This document shows, piece after piece, positions 1-11,019 of a stretch of 64,000 bases of DNA (positions within the stretch are counted from its first letter, which is position 1; each line of letters begins with the position of its first letter). Both the position numbers and the translations under genes were made by a program. Location of the stretch: assembly GCF_052857255.1 (NCBI RefSeq), contig NC_135502.1:187361806-187425805 (forward strand), written 5' to 3'. Origin of the DNA: Amblyomma americanum. Its lineage: Eukaryota; Arthropoda; Arachnida; Ixodida; Ixodidae. Below the pieces are notes generated by a model, which made no database searches, had not been told where the DNA came from, and saw nothing but the letters and a program-made list of their open reading frames with translations.

Positions 1-1855
1 CGCGCACCATGAAAGCTAGACCTGCACTACGAGCAGCATGAACGGGCTCTTGAACCTCGAGAACCGCCTCTTTAGTACCAAGTTTTTGAGCGAAGGAGTC
101 CAATTGCAACAAAACAAATAGGTCCAGCGATGCGCGCACCATGAAAGCTAGACCTGCACCACGAGCAGCATAAACGGGCGCTTGAACAGCGAGAACTGCC
201 TCTTTAGTACCGAGTTTTTGAGCGAAGGAGTCCAATTGCAACAAAACGAATACGTCTAGCGGTGTGCGTACCATGAAAGCTAGACCTGCACCACGAGCAG
301 CTTGAACGGGCGCTTGAACAGCGAGAACTGCCACTTTAGTATCGAGTTTTTGACCGAAGGAGTCCTATTGCAACAAAACAAATACGTCCAGCCTTGCGCG
401 CACCATGAAAGCTAGACCTGCACTACGAGCAGCATGAACGGGCGCTTGAACAGCGAGAACCGCCTCTTTAGTACCGAGTTTTTGAGCGAAGGAGTCCAAT
501 TGCAACAAAACAAATACGTCCAGCGTTGCGCGCACCATGAAAGCTAGACCTGCACTACGAGCAGCATGAACGGGCTCTTGAACCTCGAGAACTGCCTCTT
601 TAGTACCGAGTTTTTGAGCGAAGGATTCCAATTGACACAAAACAAATACGTCCAGCAATGCGCGCACCATGAAAGCTGGACCTGCACCACTAGCAGCATG
701 AACGGGCGCCAGAACAGCGAGAACCGCCTCTTTAGTACCAAGTGTTTAAGCGAAGAAGTCCAACTGCAACAAAACAAATACGACCAGCGATGCGCGCACC
801 TTGAAAGCTAGACCTGCACCCCGAGCAGCACTAACGGGCGCTTGAACAGCGAGAACCGCCACTTTAGTACCGAGTTATTGAGCGAAGGAGTCCAATTGCA
901 ACAAAATAAATACGTCCAGCGATGCGCGCACCATGAAAGCTGGACCTGCACCACGAGCAGCATGAACGTGCGCTTGAACAGCGAGAACCCTCTCTTTAGT
1001 ACCGAGTTTTTGAGCGAAGGAGTCCAATTGCAAAAAAACAAGTACGTCCAGCGGTGCGCGCACCATGAAAGCTAGACCTGCACCACGAGCAGCATGAACG
1101 GGCGCTTGGACAGCGAGAACTGCCTCTTTAGTACCGAGTTTTTGAGCGAAGGAGTCCAAATGCAACAAAACGAATACGTCCAGCGATGCGCGCACCATGA
1201 AAGCTGGACCTGTACCACGAGCAGCATGAACGGGCGCTAGAACTGCGAGAGCCGCCTGGTTAGTACCGGGTTTTTAAGCGAAGGAGTCCAACCGCAACAA
1301 AACAAATACGTCCAGCGATGCGCGCGCCTTGAAAGCTAGACCTCCACCACGAGCAGCTTGAACGGGCGCTTGAACAGCGAGAACTGCCACTTAAGTATCG
1401 AGTTTTTGACCGAAGGAGTCCAATTGCAACAAAACAAATACGTCCAGCCTTGCGCGCAAAATGAAAGCTAGACCTGCACTACGAGCAGCATGAACGGGCG
1501 CTTGAACAGCGAGAACCGCCTCTTTAGTACCGAGTTTTTGAGCGAAGGAGTCCAATTGCAACAAAACAAATACGTCCAGCGTTGCGCGCACCATGAAAGC
1601 TAGACCTGCACTACGAGCAGCAGGAACGGGCTCTTGAACCTCGAGAACCGCCTCTTTAGTACCGAGTTTTTGAGCGAACGTGTCCAATTGCAACAAAACA
1701 AATACGTCCGGCGATGCGCGCACCATGAAAGCTGGACCTGCACCACGAGCAGAACGAACGGGTTCTTGAACAGCGAGAACCGCCTCTTTAGTACCAAGTT
1801 TTTGAGCGAAGGAGTCCAATTGCAACAAAACAAATACGTCCAGCGATGCGCGCAC
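1..1855. repeat. HOR block A, copy 1
   Basis: Matches 3,564-5,022. The offset is 3,563 bp (27 monomers minus one base) from 1 to about 695, then 3,167 bp (24 monomers minus one base) from about 1,090 onward. Copy 1 therefore carries three extra monomers at about 700-1,090, or copy 2 lost them. Shared marks include the TAGGTCC or TACGTCT endings and the rare AACCTCGAG monomer. Those three monomers resemble 6,120-6,500 and 8,360-8,740. The left edge is the window edge, so the true block may begin earlier. Confidence 0.8.
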
Positions 1856-3563
1856 CATGAAAGCTAGACCTGCACCACAAGCAGCATAAACGGGCGCTTG
1901 AACAGCGAAAACTGCCTCTTTAGTACCGAGTTTTTGAGCGAAGGAGTCCAAATGCAACAAAACGAATACGTCTAGCGGTGTGCGTACCATGAAAGCTAGA
2001 CCTGCACCACGAGCTGCATGAACGGGCGCTTGAACAGCGAGAACCGCCTTTTTAGTACCGAGTTTTTGAGCGAAGGAGTCCCATTGCAACAAAACAAATA
2101 CGTCCAGCGATGCGCGCACAATGAAAGCTAGACCTGCACCACGAGCAGCATGAACAGGCGCTTGAACAGCGAGAACCGCCTCTTTAGTACCGAGTTTTTG
2201 AGCGAAGGATTCCAATTGACAGAAAACAAATACGTCCAGCGATGCGCGCACCATGAAAGCGAGACCTGCACCACGAGCAGCATTTACGGGCGCTTGAACA
2301 GCGAGAACCGCCTCTTTAGTACCGATTTTTTGAGCGAAGGATTCCAATTGCAACAAAACAAATACGTCCAGCGATGCGCGCACCATGAAAGCTAGACTTG
2401 CACCACGAGCAGCATGAACGGGCGCTTGAACAGCGCGAACCGCCTCTTTAGTACCGAGTTTTTAAGCGAAGGAGTCCAACTGCAACAAAACAAATACGTC
2501 CAGCGATACGCGCACCATGAAAGCTAGACCTGCACCACAAGCAGCATGAAGGCGCGCTTGAACAGCCAGAACCACCTCTTTAGTACCGACGTTTTGAGCG
2601 AAGGAGTCCAATTTCAACAAAACAAATACGTCCAGCGATGCGCGCACCATGAAAGCTGGACCTGCACCACGAGCAGCATGAACGTGCGCTTGAACAGCGA
2701 GAATCCCCTCTTTAGTACCGAGTTTTTGAGCGAAGGAGTCCAATTGCAAAAAAACAAGTACGTCCAGCGGTGCGCGCACCATGAAAGCTAGACCTGCACC
2801 ACGAGCAGCATGAACGGGCGCTTGGACAGCGAGAACCGCATCTTTAGTACCGAGTTTTTGAGCGAAGGAGTCCAATTGCAACAAAACAATTACGTCCAGC
2901 GATGCGCGCACCATGAAAGCTGGACCTGTACCACGAGCAGCATGAACGCGCACTTGAACAGCGAGAACCACCTCTTCAGTACCGAGGTTTTGAGCGAAGG
3001 AGTCGAATTTCAACAAAACAAATACGTCCAGGGATGCGCGCACCATGAAAGCTGGACCTGCACCACTAGCAGCATGAACGGGCGCCAGAACAGCGAGAAC
3101 CGCCTCTTTAGTACCGAGTTTTTAAGCGAAGAAGTCCAACTGCAACAAAACAAATACGTCCAGCGGTGCGCGCACCATGAAAGCTAGACCTGCACCACTA
3201 GCAGCATGAACGGGCGCAGAACAACGAGAACCGCCTCTTTAGTACCGAGTTTTTGAGCGAAGGAGTCCAATTGCAACAAAACAAATACGTCCAGCGATGC
3301 GCGCACCTTGAAATCTAGACCTGCACAACGAGCAGCTTGAACGGGCGCTTGAACAGCGAGAACTGCCACTTTAGTATCGAGTTTTTGACCGAGGGAGTCC
3401 AATTGCAACAAAACAAATACGTCTAGCCTTGCGCGCACCATGAAAGCTAGACCTGCACTACGAGCAGCATGAACGGGCGCTTGAACAGCGAGAACCGCGT
3501 CTTTAGTACCCAGTTTTTGAGCGAATGAGTCCAATTGCAACAAAACAAATACGTCCAACGTTG
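1856..3563. repeat. Array segment between the two copies of block A
   Basis: About thirteen 132-bp monomers and no non-repeat DNA. The part from about 2,670 to 3,170 matches about 7,418-7,918 at an offset of 4,748 bp (36 monomers minus four bases), including the anchor cassette beginning near 2,942. The 131-bp monomer at 3,169-3,299 is the first in the window. Confidence 0.8.
3169..3299. repeat. First of twenty 131-bp deletion monomers
   Basis: GGGCGCTTGAACAGCGAG is replaced by GGGCGCAGAACAACGAG (or ...AACAGCGAG), one base shorter. The change lies near 3,212, 5,191, 5,718, 7,169, 7,960, 10,862, 12,313, 15,877, 23,400, 30,262, 33,032, 40,291, 45,572, 47,421, 51,380, 53,229, 56,396, 57,580, 60,087 and 62,198. 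All follow a CTAGCAG half-site. Each one breaks the minus-strand open frame. Since the same lesion recurs with the same neighbours, it arose rarely (probably once, with a small later variant) and spread by block duplication. Confidence 0.9.
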
Positions 3564-5022
3564 CGCGCACCATGAAAGCTAGACCTGCACTACGAGCAGC
3601 ATGAACGGGCTCTTGAACCTCGAGAACCGCCTCTTTAGTACCAAGTTTTTGAGCGAAGGAGTCCAATTGCAACAAAACAAATAGGTCCAGCGATGCGCGC
3701 ACCATGAAAGCTAGACCTGCACCACGAGCAGCATAAACGGGCGCTTGAACAGCGAGAACTGCCTCTTTAGTACCGAGTTTTTGAGCGAAGGAGTCCAATT
3801 GCAACAAAACGAATACGTCTAGCGGTGTGCGTACCATGAAAGCTAGACCTGCACCACGAGCAGCTTGAACGGGCGCTTGAACAGCGAGAACTGCCACTTT
3901 AGTATCGAGTTTTTGACCGAAGGAGTCCTATTGCAACAAAACAAATACGTCCAGCCTTGCGCGCACCATGAAAGCTAGACCTGCACTACGAGCAGCATGA
4001 ACGGGCGCTTGAACAGCGAGAACCGCCTCTTTAGTACCGAGTTTTTGAGCGAAGGAGTCCAATTGCAACAAAACAAATACGTCCAGCGTTGCGCGCACCA
4101 TGAAAGCTAGACCTGCACTACGAGCAGCATGAACGGGCTCTTGAACCTCGAGAACTGCCTCTTTAGTACCGAGTTTTTGAGCGAAGGATTCCAATTGACA
4201 CAAAACAAATACGTCCAGCAATGCGCGCACCATGAAAGCTGGACCTGCACCACTAGCAGCATGAACGGGCGCTTGGACAGCGATAACTGCCTCTTTAGTA
4301 CCGAGTTTTTGAGCGAAGGAGTCCAAATGCAACAAAACGAATACGTCCAGCGATGCGCGCACCATGAAAGCTGGACCTGTACCACGAGCAGCATGAACGG
4401 GCGCTAGAACTGCGAGAGCCGCCTGGTTAGTACCGGGTTTTTAAGCGAAGGAGTCCAACCGCAACAAAACAAATACGTCCAGCGATGCGCGCGCCTTGAA
4501 AGCTAGACCTCCACCACGAGCAGCATGAACGGGCGCTTGAACAGCGAGAACTGCCACTTTAGTATCGAGTTTTTGACCGAAGGAGTCCAATTGCAACAAA
4601 ACAAATACGTCCAGCCTTGCGCGCAAAATGAAAGCTAGACCTGCACTACGAGCAGCATGAACGGGCGCTTGAACAGCGAGAACCGCCTCTTTAGTACCGA
4701 GTTTTTGAGCGAAGGAGTCCAATTGCAACAAAACAAATACGTCCAGCGTTGCGCGCACCATGAAAGCTAGACCTGCACTACGAGCAGCAGGAACGGGCTC
4801 TTGAACCTCGAGAACCGCCTCTTTAGTACCGAGTTTTTGAGCGAACGTGTCCAATTGCAACAAAACAAATACGTCCGGCGATGCGCGCACCATGAAAGCT
4901 GGACCTGCACCACGAGCAGAACGAACGGGTTCTTGAACAGCGAGAACCGCCTCTTTAGTACCAAGTTTTTGAGCGAAGGAGTCCAATTGCAACAAAACAA
5001 ATACGTCCAGCGATGCGCGCAC
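3564..5022. repeat. HOR block A, copy 2
   Basis: Counterpart of 1-1,855 with three fewer monomers. The junction lies near 4,260, where a monomer with GGGCGCCAGAAC in copy 1 is replaced by one with GGGCGCTTGGAC. Such a clean loss of whole monomers in register is what unequal crossing-over inside a tandem array produces. Confidence 0.8.
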
Positions 5023-8000
5023 CATGAAAGCTGGACCTGCACCACGAGCAGCATGAACGGGCGCTTGAACAGCGAGAACCCCCTGTTTAGTACCGAGTTT
5101 TTGAGCGAAGGAGTCCAATTGTAAAAAAACAAATACGTCCAGCGGTGCGCGCACCATGAAAGCTAGACCTGCACCACTAGCAGCATGAACGGGCGCAGAA
5201 CAACGAGAACCGCCTCTTTAGTACCGAGTTTTTGAGCGAAGGAGTCCAATTGCAACAAAACAAGTACGTCCAGCGGTGCGCGCACCATGAAAGCTAGACC
5301 TGCACCACGAGCAGCATGAACGGGCGCTTGAACAGCGAGAACCCCCTGTTTAGTACCGAGTTTTTGAGCGAAGGAGTCCAATTGTAAAAAAACAAATACG
5401 TCCAGCGGTGCGCGCACCATGAAAGCTAGACCTGCACCACTAGCAGCATGAACGTGCGCTTGAACAGCGAGAATCCCCTCTTTAGTACCGAGTTTTTGAG
5501 CGAAGGAGTCCAATTGCAAAAAAACAAGTACGTCCAGGGATGCGCGCACCATGAAAGCTGGACCTGCACCACTAGCAGCATGAACGGGCGCCAGAACAGC
5601 GAGAACCGCCTCTTTAGTACCGAGTTTTTAAGCGAAGAAGTCCAACTGCAACAAAACAAATACGTCCAGCGGTGCGCGCACCATGAAAGCTAGACCTGCA
5701 CCACTAGCAGCATGAACGGGCGCAGAACAGCGAGAACCGCGTCTTTAGTACCCAGTTTTTGAGCGAAGGAGTCCAATTGCAACAAAACAAATACGTCCAA
5801 CGTTGCGCGCACCATGAAAGCTAGACCTGCACTACGAGCAGCATGAACGGGCTCTTGAACCTCGAGAACCGCCTCTTTAGTAGCAAGTTTTTGAGCGAAG
5901 GAGTCCAATTGCAACAAAACAAATAGGTCCAGCGATGCGCGCACCATGAAAGCTAGACCTGCACCACGAGCAGCATAAACGGGCGCTTGAACAGCGAGAA
6001 CTGCCTCTTTAGTACCGAGTTTTTGAGCGAAGGAGTCCAATTGCAACAAAACGAATACGTCTAGCGGTGTGCGTACCATGAAAGCTAGACCTGCACCACG
6101 AGCAGCTTGAACGGGCGCTTGAACAGCGAGAACTGCCACTTCAGTATCGAGTTTTTGACCGAAGAAGTCCAACTGCAACAAAACAAATACGACCAGCGAT
6201 GCGCGCACCTTGAAAGCTAGACCTGCACCCCGAGCAGCACTAACGGGCGCTTGAACAGCGAGAACCGCCACTTTAGTACCGAGTTATTGAGCGAAGGAGT
6301 CCAATTGCAACAAAATAAATACGTCCAGCGATGCGCGCACCATGAAAGCTGGACCTGCACCACGAGCAGCATGAACGTGCGCTTGAACAGCGAGAACCCT
6401 CTCTTTAGTACCGAGTTTTTGAGCGAAGGAGTCCAATTGCAAAAAAACAAGTACGTCCAGCGGTGCGCGCACCATGAAAGCTAGACCTGCACCACGAGCA
6501 GCATGAACGGGCGCTTGGACAGCGATAACTGCCTCTTTAGTACCGAGTTTTTGAGCGAAGGAGTCCAAATGCAACAAAACGAATACGTCCAGCGATGCGC
6601 GCACCATGAAAGCTGGACCTGTACCACGAGCAGCATGAACGGGCGCTAGAACTGCGAGAGCCGCCTGGTTAGTACCGGGTTTTTAAGCGAAGGAGTCCAA
6701 CCGCAACAAAACAAATACGTCCAGCGTTGCGCGCACCATGAAAGCTAGACCTGCACTACGAGCAGCAGGAACGGGCTCTTGAACCTCGAGAACCGCCTCT
6801 TTAGTACCGAGTTTTTGAGCGAACGTGTCCAATTGCAACAAAACAAATACGTCCGGCGATGCGCGCACCATGAAAGCTGGACCTGCACCACGAGCAGAAC
6901 GAACGGGTTCTTGAACAGCGAGAACCGCCTCTTTAGTACCAAGTTTTTGAGCGAAGGAGTCCAATTGCAACAAAACAAATACGTCCAGCGATGCGCGCAC
7001 CATGAAAGCTGGACCTGCACCACGAGCAGCATGAACGGGCGCTTGAACAGCGAGAACCCCCTGTTTAGTACCGAGTTTTTGAGCGAAGGAGTCCAATTGT
7101 AAAAAAACAAATACGTCCAGCGGTGCGCGCACCATGAAAGCTAGACCTGCACCACTAGCAGCATGAACGGGCGCAGAACAACGAGAACCGCCTCTTTAGT
7201 ACCGAGTTTTTGAGCGAAGGAGTCCAATTGCAACAAAACAAGTACGTCCAGCGGTGCGCGCACCATGAAAGCTAGACCTGCACCACGAGCAGCATGAACG
7301 GGCGCTTGAACAGCGAGAACCCCCTGTTTAGTACCGAGTTTTTGAGCGAAGGAGTCCAATTGTAAAAAAACAAATACGTCCAGCGGTGCGCGCACCATGA
7401 AAGCTAGACCTGCACCACTAGCAGCATGAACGTGCGCTTGAACAGCGAGAATCCCCTCTTTAGTACCGAGTTTTTGAGCGAAGGAGTCCAATTGCAAAAA
7501 AACAAGTACGTCCAGCGGTGCGCGCACCATGAAAGCTAGACCTGCACCACGAGCAGCATGAACGGGCGCTTGGACAGCGAGAACCGCATCTTTAGTACCG
7601 AGTTTTTGAGCGAAGGAGTCCAATTGCAACAAAACAATTACGTCCAGCGATGCGCGCACCATGAAAGCTGGACCTGTACCACGAGCAGCATGAACGCGCA
7701 CTTGAACAGCGAGAACCACCTCTTCAGTACCGAGTTTTTGAGCGAAGGAGTCGAATTTCAACAAAACAAATACGTCCAGGGATGCGCGCACCATGAAAGC
7801 TGGACCTGCACCACTAGCAGCATGAACGGGCGCCAGAACAGCGAGAACCGCCTCTTTAGTACCGAGTTTTTAAGCGAAGAAGTCCAACTGCAACAAAACA
7901 AATACGTCCAGCGGTGCGCGCACCATGAAAGCTAGACCTGCACCACTAGCAGCATGAACGGGCGCAGAACAGCGAGAACCGCGTCTTTAGTACCCAGTTT

Positions 8001-9770
8001 TTGAGCGAAGGAGTCCAATTGCAACAAAACAAATACGTCCAACGTTGCGCGCACCATGAAAGCTAGACCTGCACTACGAGCAGCATGAACGGGCTCTTGA
8101 ACCTCGAGAACCGCCTCTTTAGTAGCAAGTTTTTGAGCGAAGGAGTCCAATTGCAACAAAACAAATAGGTCCAGCGATGCGCGCACCATGAAAGCTAGAC
8201 CTGCACCACGAGCAGCATAAACGGGCGCTTGAACAGCGAGAACTGCCTCTTTAGTACCGAGTTTTTGAGCGAAGGAGTCCAATTGCAACAAAACGAATAC
8301 GTCTAGCGGTGTGCGTACCATGAAAGCTAGACCTGCACCACGAGCAGCTTGAACGGGCGCTTGAACAGCGAGAACTGCCACTTTAGTATCGAGTTTTTGA
8401 CCGAAGAAGTCCAACTGCAACAAAACAAATACGACCAGCGATGCGCGCACCTTGAAAGCTAGACCTGCACCCCGAGCAGCACTAACGGGCGCTTGAACAG
8501 CGAGAACCGCCACTTTAGTACCGAGTTATTGAGCGAAGGAGTCCAATTGCAACAAAATAAATACGTCCAGCGATGCGCGCACCATGAAAGCTGGACCTGC
8601 ACCACGAGCAGCATGAACGTGCGCTTGAACAGCGAGAACCCTCTCTTTAGTACCGAGTTTTTGAGCGAAGGAGTTCAATTGCAAAAAAACAAGTACGTCC
8701 AGCGGTGCGCGCACCATGAAAGCTAGACCTGCACCACGAGCAGCATGAACGGGCGCTTGGACAGCGATAACTGCCTCTTTAGTACCGAGTTTTTGAGCGA
8801 AGGAGTCCAAATGCAACAAAACGAATACGTCCAGCGATGCGCGCACCATGAAAGCTGGACCTGTACCACGAGCAGCATGAACGGGCGCTAGAACTGCGAG
8901 AGCCGCCTGGTTAGTACCGGGTTTTTAAGCGAAGGAGTCCAACCGCAACAAAACAAATACGTCCAGCGATGCGCGCGCCTTGAAAGCTAGACCTCCACCA
9001 CGAGCAGCTTGAGCGGGCGCTTGAACAGCGAGAACTGCCACTTTAGTATCGAGTTTTTGACCGAAGGAGTCCAATTGCAACAAAACAAATACGTCCAGCC
9101 TTGCGCGCAAAATGAAAGCTAGACCTGCACTACGAGCAGCATGAACGGGCGCTTGAACAGCGAGAACCGCCTCTTTAGTACCGAGTTTTTGAGCGAAGGA
9201 GTCCAATTGCAACAAAACAAATACGTCCAGCGTTGCGCGCACCATGAAAGCTAGACCTGCACTACGAGCAGCAGGAACGGGCTCTTGAACCTCGAGAACC
9301 GCCTCTTTAGTACCGAGTTTTTGAGCGAACGTGTCCAATTGCAACAAAACAAATACGTCCGGCGATGCGCGCACCATGAAAGCTGGACCTGCACCACGAG
9401 CAGAACGAACGGGTTCTTGAACAGCGAGAACCGCCTCTTTAGTACCAAGTTTTTGAGCGAAGGAGTCCAATTGCAACAAAACAAATACGTCCAGCGATGC
9501 GCGCACCATGAAAGCTGGACCTGCACCACGAGCAGCATGAACGGGCGCTTGAACAGCGAGAACCCCCTGTTTAGTACCGAGTTTTTGAGCGAAGGAGTCC
9601 AATTGTAAAAAAACAAATACGTCCAGCGGTGCGCGCATCATGAAAGCTAGACCTGCACCACGAGCAGCATGAACGGGCGCTTGGACAGCCAGAACCGCCT
9701 CTTTAGTACCGAGTTTTTGAGCGAAGGAGTCCAATTGCAACAAAACAATTACGTCCAGCGATGCGCGCAC
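5023..9770. repeat. HOR block with overlapping 15-, 17- and 19-monomer periods
   Basis: Segments recur at several offsets. 5,190-5,520 matches 7,168-7,500 at +1,978 bp (15 monomers minus 2). 5,560-6,720 matches 7,800-8,960 at +2,242 bp (17 monomers minus 2). 6,740-7,130 matches 9,246-9,636 at +2,506 bp (19 monomers minus 2), and also 4,762-5,152. The two-base deficits come from two 131-bp monomers lying between the copies. The changing period means blocks were gained or lost between successive copies. Four of the twenty 131-bp monomers are here (changes at about 5,191, 5,718, 7,169 and 7,960). Confidence 0.78.
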
Positions 9771-11019
9771 CATGAAAGCTAGACCTGCACCACGAGCAGC
9801 ATGAACCGGCGCTTGAACAGCGAGAACCGCCTCTTAAGTACCGAGTTTTTGTGCGCAGGAGTCCAATTGCAACAAAACAAATACGTCCAGCGATGCGCGC
9901 ACCATGAAAGCTAGACCTGCACCACGAGCAGCATGAACGGGCGCTTGAACAGCGAGAACCGCCTCTTTAGTATCGAGTTTTTGAGCGAAGGAGTCCAATA
10001 TCAACAAAACAAATACTTCCAGCGATGCGCGCACCATGAAAGCTAGACCTGCACCACGAGCAGAATGAACGGGTTCTTGAACAGCGAGAACCGCCTCTTT
10101 AGTACCGAGTTTTGGAGCGAAGGAATCCAATTGCAACAAAACAAATACGTCTAGCGGTGTGCGTACCATGAAAGCTAGACCTGCACCACGAGCAGCATGA
10201 ACGGGCGCTTGAACAGCGAGAACCGCCCCTTTAGTACCCAGTTTTTGAGCGAAGGAGTCCCATTGCAACAAAACAAATACGTCCAGCGATGCGCGCACCA
10301 TGAAAGCTAGACCTGCACCACGAGCAGCATGAACAGGCGCTTGAACAGTGAGAACCGCCTCTTTAGTACCGAGTTTTTGAGCGAAGGATTCCAATTGCAA
10401 CAAAACAAATACGTCCAGCCTTGCGCGCACCATGAAAGCTAGACCTGCACTACGAGCAGCATGAACGGGCGCTTGAACAGCGAGAACCGCCTCTTTAGTA
10501 CCGAGTTTTTGAGCGAAGGAGTCCAATTGCAACAAAACAAATACGTCCAGCGTTGCGCGCACAATGAAAGCTAGACCTGCACCACGAGCAGCATGAACGG
10601 TCGCTTGAACAGCGAGAACCGCCTCTTTTGTACCGAGTTTTTGAGCGAAGGAGTCGAATTTCAACAAAACAAATACGTCCAGGGATGCGCGCACCATGAA
10701 AGTTGGACCTGCACCACTAGCAGCTTGAACGGGCGCCAGAACAGCGAGAACCGCCTCTTTAGTACCGAGTTTTTAAGCGAAGAAGTCCAACTGCAACAAA
10801 ACAAATACGTCCAGCGATGCGCGCACCATGAAAGCTAGACCTGCACCACTAGCAGCATGAACGGGCGCAGAACAACGAGAACTGCCACTTTAGTATTGAG
10901 TTTTTGACCGAAGGAGTCCAATTGCAAAAAAACAAATACGTCCAGACTTTCCCGCACCATGAAAGCTAGACCTGCACTACGAGCAGCATGAACGGGCGCT
11001 TGAACAGCGAGAACCGCCT
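9771..11019. repeat. Array segment related to 29-30 kb
   Basis: About nine and a half monomers. The order of variants here resembles 29.1-30.4 kb: a GTCCAATATC monomer, then GAATGAACGGGTTC, then GCCCCTTTAG, then a cassette-like monomer near 10,593 and the 131-bp unit near 10,862. It is more divergent than the close pairs elsewhere. It ends with the rare ACGTCCAGACTTTCCCGC junction, also found near 30,340, 33,110, 40,375, 45,650, 51,460, 56,475 and 60,165. Confidence 0.7.

Noticed and set aside
80..105. CENP-B box
   Set aside because: The reverse strand has TTCGCTCAAAAACTCGG, with TTCG and CGG elements, but the spacing and core do not fit the NTTCGNNNNANNCGGGN pattern.
101..106. CAATTG and CTCGAG as regulatory E-box-like sites
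   Set aside because: They recur because the monomer recurs. CAATTG is not an E-box match that would imply regulation, and no gene lies nearby.
566..811. Plus-strand 77-169-residue frames (MNGRLNSENRLF type)
   Set aside because: Most monomers carry a TAG in this frame (GAAAGCTAG). Frames of two to four units appear only where CTGG or CTTG replaces it.
904..914. AATAAA polyadenylation signals
   Set aside because: AATAAA occurs in a subset of monomers through a single C-to-T change in AACAAATAC. There is no transcript unit for it to serve.
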